Assembly (NCBI RefSeq): GCF_900090045.1
Contig: NW_021638297.1
Location: 62,001-126,000 of the forward strand
Source: Plasmodium malariae
Taxonomy: Eukaryota > Apicomplexa > Aconoidasida > Haemosporida > Plasmodiidae
Length of the DNA: 64,000 nucleotides
Direction: 5' to 3'
In this document: positions 55,501 through 64,000 of the stretch, piece after piece
Layout of the letters: every line of letters begins with the position of its first letter
Numbering within the stretch: position 1 is the stretch's first letter
Translations under genes and position numbers: made by a program
The notes under the pieces: generated by a model
Told to the model about the DNA's origin: nothing
Seen by the model: the letters and a program-made list of their open reading frames with translations, nothing else
The model's database searches: none

Positions 55501-58032
55501 TATACATTAATCCTCCTGTACAGGAGGTTGTTTAAATTAATTCGTAAAAAATAATAATTCAAGTGTATCCCCATTTTATATCAAGTCCAAATTGTAAACT
55601 TTTGAATACATTTATAGATGATTTTTTTAGAGGGTTTTTTATATTGTACATTTATTGTAGGAACTGGGAAATATGAAACAAGAATGTAAAAAATGCAAAC
55701 GTATAAATACAAATGTAAAAGTTAATTTAGTCTAAATCGAAGTAGCAACCTTTATATATGAATATATGTATAATTATTCTGACGTGGAATTACTCGTAGA
55801 TACCCATGTTTATAATATTCTACACCAAAAAATAAGCACATTAGGAAATGTATATATGTATTAATGCAGACTGTACACAAACAATTCTGGCATGTAATTA
55901 TGTATATAAATAATTAATTCATTTACAAAATAGAGCAGAATAGAGAAAATTTTACTATTATTTTTGTTAATTTTTTTTTTTTTTTTTTTTGTTTCATATT
56001 TATTTTTTATATTAATGTATTTTTAACAAGCACTTTTTTGAAATAAAAATTATAATGAGAAATAAATATTACAAAACTAAATACAAAATATTTTTATTAT
56101 ATATTCATATTTTTTCTATGATTTAATTAGGATATATTCATATGTACTAATATAATTTTACTTATTAGAATGAAATATTAATATCTCCTTAAGAATATAA
56201 TAATTTATAAAATAATTGAATTAAATGAGTGACTTATATCCAGATTTATATCTTATTATTTATATTATATTATATATCACGTTAATTATTTTTAATAAAT
56301 ATTACTTATATATCTATAATAGATGGGTAATATAAATATTTGTTATCGACATTATGTAGCTAATATATATTTGAACCAAAGTTAGCCTAATATTGAAATG
56401 CATAATACAGAAATTACTTATTTTCTTCTTTCTGAAACTACATGTATATAGTTAAAATGAGTAAAATATATATAATGAAATTAAGTTATTCATAATATAA
56501 TATTTAAGTAAATTTTAAGGATAAATTTTATTTGTACTTATGACATCATTATATATAGATGATTACTTATACACTAGTTATTCAATGAATTTTTTCTTTA
56601 TGTCTTTACTAGAGAATTAGTGGAAACTTATATACATGGAAAAATATAATTAATTTATATTAATGACTAAGATTTTTTTCAAACACTACACTTTTAAAAA
56701 CATAAATCTATTGCAATAGTAATTTGATATATATATATATATAGTTCATACATGTTCAATAATTATTTTACTAATTTTATAAGCTATTATATGTTATAAT
56801 TAAAATATTACTCTCTATTATGTATATAAGGATTACTTACATAAGGATAGGTTATATAAATTTTTGTGATATTTATATATGAGTATTTTAGTATGAATAA
56901 TTATAATATTTCCAAAAATGCTTTCCCGTAATTTCAAAAATAAAACTTAAATTATGATTTCTATTCAATTTGTTAAGCATGAGGTACGTACATTTGAAAA
57001 TGTATTACATATCCAAGAAAAATATTAAGAATTACATTTATTAGCATAAATACAGCTAAAACTGAGCATCTTGAATTTAATATTTGTAAATAAATACAAA
57101 AGAAATATTGATCTTTTTGTTAATGAAAATTGTAGTAAGAACATTAATTTTTTTTTTCATTATAAATATATAAAGTTATGATATTTTACGAAAAAATATT
57201 TTTTATGCATTTGATATATATACATACGTAAGGATTTTGTCCTAGGATTATGATTAAAGGAAGGATATTATAAAATTGCGTTAGTAAAGTTTTAAATTCA
57301 AGGAGATATATTAGTAGAATATTATTAATTTTTGTATTACAGAGTTTTACTAATGAAAGAAAGATTAAATACATATATTACATACTTGACACAATTGCTT
57401 AATTGTACTACATAGGAATCACTTAACAATTTAGTATAAAATAATTCACTAATCAAAAAATATGTATTTTTATTCGTAATTGAATTAAACTAATAAATAT
57501 TTAGCTTAAGAACTTTTTGATGCTCTTATATTTTATAAAATAATTTATGTATATCGTCACTTTTTTTTCTTTAATCTAATTTCATCTAAATACACATAAA
57601 TATAAATATATATATATATGTAAATAAAATAAAGAAAAATATATATGTAAAATTAAAAATCTTTAATTTGAAAATTATAGTATAAAATAAATATAATTAA
57701 AATTTATACTGTAATAATAAAGGTTGAATCTTTAATTAGTCTTAAAATATATATTTTATCATATATTATTTATTATGTTTATTATTTTAAAATATGTTAT
57801 AAAACAAACAAGAATACATATTTTCGCCTAGTAACCGATGGCAGTAATACTAATAACACAGAACGATATGTCATATGTTGATATTTTCATCTATTATTAC
57901 TATTATTATAATAATTAATACATTTCATGAAATAATAAAAAAATTTCAAAAACATAACTTATATAAAATAAAAGTTATTAATTTGTAACTTTTATGAAAT
58001 AGTAATTATTCTATTACTATAAGGACGAATTA
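55501..58032. other. AT-rich intergenic region
   Basis: No gene supported; the minus frame at 57186-57374 is low-complexity. A 16-bp perfect palindrome lies at 55512-55527 and a long T tract at 55970-55990. Confidence 0.6.
55512..55527. repeat. Perfect GC-containing palindrome
   Basis: CCTCCTGTACAGGAGG equals its own reverse complement. Ten of sixteen bases are G or C, which is exceptional in this sequence. Confidence 0.85.
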
Positions 58033-58080
58033 ATTATCTATGTTATATATTATCTATAATCTATATAAACTCTCTCTATA
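58033..58080 (+). promoter_or_regulatory. Conserved fam upstream motif cluster
   Basis: ATTATCTATGTTATATATTATCTATAATCTATATAAACTC-like words about 424 bp before the start at 58457, with an ATTATTACTATTATTATAAT string upstream near 57893. Confidence 0.4.
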
Positions 58081-58456
58081 TAAATATTTAGAAATCATTT
58101 TTTATTTTAAAAAGTTTTAATAATAAAGTTATTTAATTATTACACTATATTACATAATTATTTTATTTTTTATTTTTTATTTTTGAATATTTTTCAATGA
58201 ACTAAGATTATTTTATTATTGAATAAATTATTTACATTAAAATAAAATTATGTAAATAATTTATTATATGTTCTAAAAACTTTTTTTGTCCTTGTAATAA
58301 AATGTATTACACTTAATATATTTTATTAGGTATTTACAAAGGACTATCAAATTTAATTTATAAAAACTAATAATGCATTTTATGATTAAAAATATATTAT
58401 ATTAATATTGTTAATTTTTACTTACTTTATATATTAGAATATTATAGACCTTTATT

Positions 58457-59342
58457 ATGGAACATAAAATTAAGTTATTCTTATTTATTAAAATATATGC
58501 TTTCATAGGTTTAACTTGGATATGTGATCTTAGCAATAACGTAATAAGAAAATAATATATAAGGAAATATTTATTTTAAATATTCTCACTATATTATTTT
58601 TATTAATACTGTTCTATAACATGAATTATTTATTATTAAAATTAAAAATACATTAATTTTTTAGGGAAAGTTTAACAAATATTTCTTTGACAACTACAAT
58701 AATGATAGAAAATTAGGTATAAGAAAATATCGATTATTAGCAAAATATAAACTAGATAAGGATTCAAATATTTCGCTTTTAAAAGGGGATTCAATAAATA
58801 ATGAAAGGTGCAAAAAAAATTATGTATCTAGTAGTGAAAAATGGGCCAACGAAAATAACAAAAAAATTAATAGAAATTTATTAAATAAGGCGCAATATTA
58901 TACAGAAGTTGTGGATTATGATAGTGGAATGTTCGATGGAAAACATTTCCATTTTGAAAAAAAATGGATCAAAAAAAAAGATTATGAAAATTTTGTTGAA
59001 AAAAAAAGGAGAATTGGTGATATAGCTTTAAAAAAAATAAAATTGAGAAGTTACAGTTTTGGAGTTGCTCAATTTTTTATTTTTTTCTTATTAGGTGTGG
59101 GATTATCAATATTACCAACATTCCCATTTTGGAGTAGTATGAAGAATAATATTGAAAGTATCCCATTATTTGGTGAATTGTATAAATATATGGAAAAGTT
59201 GGGGAAAAATGAACAATTTTATATATATCTAGCATTATTTAGCGTAATTATTATTACGTTATCAGTTATGCTTATTATTGGATTATACAAGATCTTAAGA
59301 AATAATGAAAAATATAATAAAATTAAATTAATGACGGAGTAA
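58457..59342 (+). CDS. fam-m-type exported two-transmembrane protein
   Basis: Exons 58457-58540 and 58665-59342 (GTAATA donor, TTTTTTAG acceptor) encode 253 residues. Exon 1 starts M-E-H-K-I-K and has 28 codons, one fewer than most relatives. The usual donor position has lost its GT, and the splice appears to use a GT three bases earlier. Exon 2 has R-L-L-A-K near residue 51, Y-Y-T-E-V-V-D-Y and the subtype block H-F-H-F-E-K-K-W-I-K-K-K-D-Y. Helices lie near residues 160-178 and 215-237, and the tail is N-N-E-K-Y-N-K-I-K-L-M-T-E, as in the gene at 6977. The inter-helix loop differs from that gene while the flanking parts are nearly the same. The frame is intact. Confidence 0.87.
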
Positions 59343-61549
59343 AAGGTATAATTAGAAATATATATTTTTCTGTAAAGAATTCCTCTATGTGACGAAATAA
59401 TTTTAATAATTTCCATTGTACTATAACTTAACTTGTGCACGTGAACTTATTAATATATGATAATTGAAATATATGTTTTACTTTTATTTGTTTATTTGAA
59501 TGTCTTATTGTTTTGGAACTTGTATTTTAATTATATGTTGCATCATAGATAAATATTACGTTATAATATATATATTTGTATATTTAAATATATTTCTTTG
59601 GATACATAGTTTTATGCTTCAAAATGAAATATAATTGTACAATTCAAACAATTTTGTGGATGTATTATAATATATATTTGTACTAAATTGTTATTCTTTT
59701 TATTTCATGTATTATTGTGGTCTGATTTTATTATTTATTCAGGTTTTTAAAAAAATTTATTAACTATTTTTAATTAAAAATAGATGTCCCTTCACTTATA
59801 TTCTACATAAGGAAATGAGTGTTTATTGGTACATTGGAAAAAAAAAAAAAAGAAAATATATATATATTAATAGAAAAAGACTTAATATTTATTATACAAA
59901 ATTCAGTTTTTCAGAAATATTCAGCAAAACATATTTATTTTAAGAATCATTCAAAGTGCTAGTTTTTTTAGCATTGTGAAAAACTTACGCTATAAATGTA
60001 TATCAACACAGTCTTTTAATAATAAATTATTTATAAATGCTTAATAACTTGAGGATCTTAAATATTTAAATTAAATGAAGACATAAAACAATTTATAATT
60101 TTATTATTGTTATTAATATTGCAATTAATTCAGTTTTGCTAAAATAGCTTAAATATATATTATACTGAAAATTAATTTATAAATGAGCTATCTCTTTAAT
60201 TTATCTTTTTGTATCATTAATATATTAAATTAATGAATTAATTATATTCAGATATTTGTAGATCATTTTATGAAATACTTTTTTTTTTTTTTTTTTAATA
60301 TTATTTATTTATCCGTCGTATAACATCTCATTGGTATAATTAAAATTTTTTTTATTTAATTAATACAAATTTTGAATTAACTACAATTACCATTTATTAT
60401 TTCTTAGAAACAATTTTATAACTAATGAATAAATATATTATCAATAAAAAAAAAATTATAGGTATTTTGTTCTCGTATAAGACAGAATTTTTATTTTTAG
60501 CAAAAAAGGTATGTTGAAAATGCCTTTTCTACAATTACATTGGTTAAGTAATTATATTACTGCAATATATATCTTTTTGATTATAAGGATAAATTAAGAA
60601 TTACTTTAATTCATTAATAATATGCACTTTAATCATATCAATAATTATATTTTTTGTTTTTATCTTAATTCAATAAACCCTTTATTATGCATAATTATTG
60701 ATGGTAATTAAAAAAAAGAAATTATCCTTGTAATTGTATACTATAAATTATAATAGTTCATGCTGCTCATTTTTAGTAATTATTTTCATTTTATTAAAAA
60801 CTCTAGTAATCTTTAATTTTATATGTTCACGCTTTTATTTTAGTATTTTTTATTATTTACATATGATTCTTTGAAAATTTTTTATAAGTTTACTATTTAT
60901 TTATAAAGATACATAATAATCATTATTTTTCTCCTTTTAAATGTACGTATGTATGAAATATCAACTATCATATACTTTCTCATAGAATAATTATTAATAT
61001 AATATTATTTATGGTTTGTCTAATATATTTTGTCGTGTATTAATATTTCTTTTTCATTAACAATGTAGATAATTATACTTATATAAAGATTGACATATGT
61101 TATATGAAAGTGCATAAAATATGATTAATACATTTCTATTTAAAAAATATAAATTAAACTTTTATTGTAAATTAATTAATTTATATTAACACATAGTTTC
61201 AGAACAAATTCTAATTTACTTTTTTAGTACATTTGTTATTCTCTAAGGTATGGTTACATTATAAAAGGAAAAATGTATATTATCTATTCTATATTAGTAT
61301 CTTCTATTTAAATATAAAATGTTAAAGAATAAAAAAATGTGTATTTTTACACACTATTAAGTATAAAAATAAAATTCTCCAGAGCTTTTAACATAATATA
61401 GGAGCTTTTGTATAATTTTGCTCTTTATAGTATATTTTATATAATAAACCTCTTCTAAATAAAAATCTAATCAAAAATTATTAAGTTCATTATTTATTCT
61501 TATAATTAATAAAGAATTTTAAAAAAAGATAAAAATATCATAATTTATT
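59343..61549. other. AT-rich intergenic region
   Basis: No gene recognised. The first few hundred bases are presumed fam-m-type 3' flank; the rest has only homopolymer tracts such as that near 60281-60298. Confidence 0.6.
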
Positions 61550-62750
61550 AATAATAAGTGCATAATGTTCTTTTAAAAAAGCTTGAAAATATCCAAACGT
61601 TTATCATGTTGTTGATATTAGAGAAGTAGCTGAAATCGAGATATGACCATATATAAAAATATATATAGGAAAAACAAACGCACAAAAAACATAATATGGA
61701 TGTACATATGAAAGTACTAGATAAATACAAAAATGATAAATTAGTGATCGGAAAGAGGCATTTCTTTGAAATATATGTGGTATTCCTTGAAAAATGTAAG
61801 AAAAAAACAACTATGAATATTTTAGAGAGTTTAATTTGAATTTAAAAAATGAGTTATAGAATATTAATTTATTGTTCAAATATTAAACGAAATGTGAAAA
61901 AAAAAAGATCATGAAAAATTAAGGGAAATTACACACTTTAAAGATTACACAGAAAGATTAAATAAGAAAACATATATATATTAATGTGGGCAAAAGAAAG
62001 TTAATAACTGTAAATACAACTCCTTTACATTTTATAAAAGTAATGTAAAAATATACATGAAAAAAATGGATAATGCAGTAAGTACTCATGATAGAATAAT
62101 ATTTTAAATGAATGATTTAACTAATTGATTAAGATATATAAGAGAGAAATGCATATAAGTGGTAACGGAGTTCAATAAAGTATGTTAAGGACAATTATAG
62201 GAAGTTTTGAAGATAAATGAGGTTTCAAAGAATTACATAATTGTAAAATAAAAATACCAACGGAAATATTTGTAATGATATGTATAATAATATAAGAAGA
62301 ATACATTAATAAAGCATATACTCTGAACAAATAAAATTTTTTTATATTTACCCATCAAACATATGAAGAGATTAGAATATATTGATAAAAATTAAAATCT
62401 TTAAGATGCTGTAGAAGACATAAAGGAATTATTCTAAACATAATAAACAGAAATAATTTTATATATATATAATTGAAGAACCCTTTGTCAAGGTGAATAT
62501 ATTTTTGAAGTGTGATAATTGTAATGAAGAATTAATTTAGTTTAAAAAAGTGAATTTATATAAATTAAAGGGGAAATTATTATTGAAAAAACTATAAAGT
62601 AATCGAGAAAAGTATAGTAAGGTGTATGTATATGAAAATATTCGAACGGAAAGAACTTAAGGAAATTATGGTATAAATTGTCTATATACTGTTCCTAATG
62701 AAAACAAAATAAAAAAAAAAAAAATTACGACTAACGTATGTAAAAACGTA
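61550..62750 (+). other. Purine-rich stretch with coding-like strand asymmetry, possible decayed gene
   Basis: The plus strand is markedly A- and G-rich, as Plasmodium coding strands are, and lacks the TA monotony of neighbouring DNA. All plus-strand frames are repeatedly interrupted by stops, but fragments rich in K, E, N and I can be read, such as V-I-E-K-S. This resembles the composition of long coiled-coil antigens. No family is recognised. Minus-strand frames at 61548-61810 are treated as shadows of this asymmetry. Confidence 0.3.
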
Positions 62751-63328
62751 TGCCTAAGAACTGATTTATTGGGGGAAAAGTACTTTTAATTATGTTTTGA
62801 AAAAATAATAATAATAATATTTTATATATTTTAAAATTACTTTATTTTTTGAATTTTATTTTATTGTTCATCAGATTACATTAATATTTCTTTTATATAT
62901 ATATATATATATATATTTTATAAAAAATAAAATAATAAATTAAGTATATAATTTTAAAATATTTTGTTTACGCTAAATAGTATAAACTATATATTATTTA
63001 AAACAAGAAAATTAAAAAATTATTAAAAAAATAAAAAATTATAATTTATATACCATTAATATATAAATAGTTTTTTATATTTGATTGTATTTTATAGATT
63101 CAATATTTTAAATATATTACGGACTATTTAAGAACGATATTTTTATAATTAATATATCATATAATGCTATGCAAAATTTTTGATTTTTACATTTGTCCTT
63201 ATTATAACTTTATTAATAAAATGACACAATAATAATAGACTTTTCTGATATATAATATTTATAGAATAATTATAATAACAAAACATTGTCAAAATTAGTT
63301 ATCATTTCAATGTAGAGAATGGCGTATT
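62751..63328. other. AT-rich intergenic region
   Basis: Nothing recognised except a TA tract at 62893-62916. Confidence 0.6.
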
Positions 63329-63372
63329 ACCTATATTCTATACGTTATATATTCTACATATTCTATATTATT
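63329..63372 (+). promoter_or_regulatory. Conserved fam upstream motif cluster
   Basis: ACCTATATTCTATACGTTATAT and ATTCTACATATTCTATAT words about 472 bp before the start at 63801; a strong copy. Confidence 0.45.
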
Positions 63373-63800
63373 TACACGTCATATTTTACATCATCTCAAT
63401 ATTTAGAAATATAAAGAACTTCTATATGTTTTTTTATTTTTAAAAGATCTAATAGAAAGAACTATTTAATTATTCTATTAAGTAATTTAATAATATATTC
63501 TGAATTATTATGAATACATTCAAATATTTTTGTTTTAAACAAAATTATCTTTTAAAAAATAAAATTAAGATAGAAATTGTATAATATATATTTAAAGCTA
63601 TTTTTATTTTTTGGTATTGTCAAAAAAAAAAAAAAAAATTATATTTATATATGTTGTGTTATGTATTCAGAAATAAATAAAAAATAATAAAAAAATAAAT
63701 AAAAAATTCTCCATTGTCATTAAATTAATATTATACTATTGTCAATTTATTTTTTTATGGATGTATTAAAATATAAATAAATAGACTCAAGGAAAAAATA

Positions 63801-64000
63801 ATGAATTTAATTCTATTTATTATAATTGTCGGGTTTTTCCTTTTAACTTTTATTTGCCAATTTTATGATGATTTCGTATGAAAATATTTTAAAAATTAAT
63901 TTGTGTTATTCATGAATTTTGTATGCTTTTTTTTGTTAATACTTTTTGTTAGAATGAACTTAATTATTCTTTTAAATTACGAATATATGCTTTAATTTTT
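63801..64000 (+). CDS. fam-type exported protein, partial at window end
   Basis: Exon 1 at 63801-63875 (25 codons, M-N-L-I-L-F-I-I) is a hydrophobic signal sequence ending Q-F-Y-D-D-F before a GTATGA donor, as in other fam genes. The acceptor TTTGTTAG at 63945-63952 opens exon 2 (N-E-L-N-Y-S-F-K-L), which runs off the window. As at 2711, the family's usual upstream start is gone: AAG stands where ATG would be, so the next in-frame methionine is taken. The visible part of exon 2 lacks a clear R-x-L motif, so it may be a pseudogene. The subtype cannot be decided from what is visible. Confidence 0.6.

Noticed and set aside
59219..59440. 73-codon minus-strand frame overlapping the fam-m-type gene at 58457
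   Set aside because: Antisense shadow of the conserved C-terminal part of exon 2.
1..64000. Telomeric heptamer repeats, transposons, CRISPR arrays, tRNA or rRNA genes
   Set aside because: None was recognised by reading both strands; single chance occurrences of short telomere-like words were not counted.

Overview
The window is extremely AT-rich eukaryotic DNA. Short two- or three-exon genes with GT..AG introns of about 120-150 bp sit 3-5 kb apart in gene-poor sequence. The gene content (paired fam-l/fam-m-type two-transmembrane exported proteins, one pir gene, one STP1 gene) points to a subtelomere of a human-type malaria parasite, most likely Plasmodium malariae. fam-l and fam-m are, to my knowledge, characteristic of that species. 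Which of the two names belongs to which subtype here is from memory and could be swapped. I call 'fam-l-type' the genes with the F-E-K-K-I-F-x-E-L-D-Y motif and a C-terminal Y-Y-H-K-K-V-K-K-Y tail. I call 'fam-m-type' the genes with H-F-H-F-E-K-K-W-I-K-K-K-D-Y and an N-N-E-K-Y-x-K-I-K-L tail.

Layout, left to right. Positions 1-11.4 kb hold a fam-l-type gene (2711-3685), a fam-m-type gene (6977-7871) and a second fam-l-type gene (10407-11425), all on the plus strand. At 14.6-16.4 kb lies a less AT-skewed block without a convincing gene (block A). At 18.1-19.3 kb on the minus strand is an apparently intact three-exon pir gene. At 23.3-25.9 kb on the minus strand is an STP1 gene with three in-frame stop codons and a damaged splice donor. 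At 28.9-29.9 kb there are weak minus-strand relics. At 32.2-33.1 kb and 36.8-37.8 kb are two plus-strand exported-protein genes of unrecognised families, the second truncated. At 42.4-50.2 kb is a second fam tract: a short fam-l-type gene, a decayed fam-m-type pseudogene and a fam-l-type gene with one nonsense codon. At 53.3-55.5 kb is block B, a diverged relative of block A. At 58.5-59.3 kb is an intact fam-m-type gene. At 61.5-62.7 kb is a purine-rich relic, and the window ends inside another fam-type gene (63801 onward).

The plus-strand genes share one architecture: exon 1 of 24-32 codons encodes a hydrophobic signal sequence, and exon 2 carries an arginine-leucine export motif, a charged region and usually two membrane helices around a variable loop. 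This fits proteins exported into or across the host red cell. The pir and STP1 genes lie on the opposite strand and belong to known surface or variant families.

Two non-coding signals stand out. A motif cluster of the type CTATATTCTCTACATTCTAT lies 415-475 bp upstream of nine plus-strand start codons, including the two exported-protein-type exons outside the fam families where it can be tested (clear at 32.2 kb, not seen at 36.8 kb). A second conserved string lies about 580-620 bp after several fam stop codons. Each unit therefore looks like a duplicated cassette with its own flanks. No tRNA, rRNA, CRISPR array, transposon or telomeric repeat was seen.
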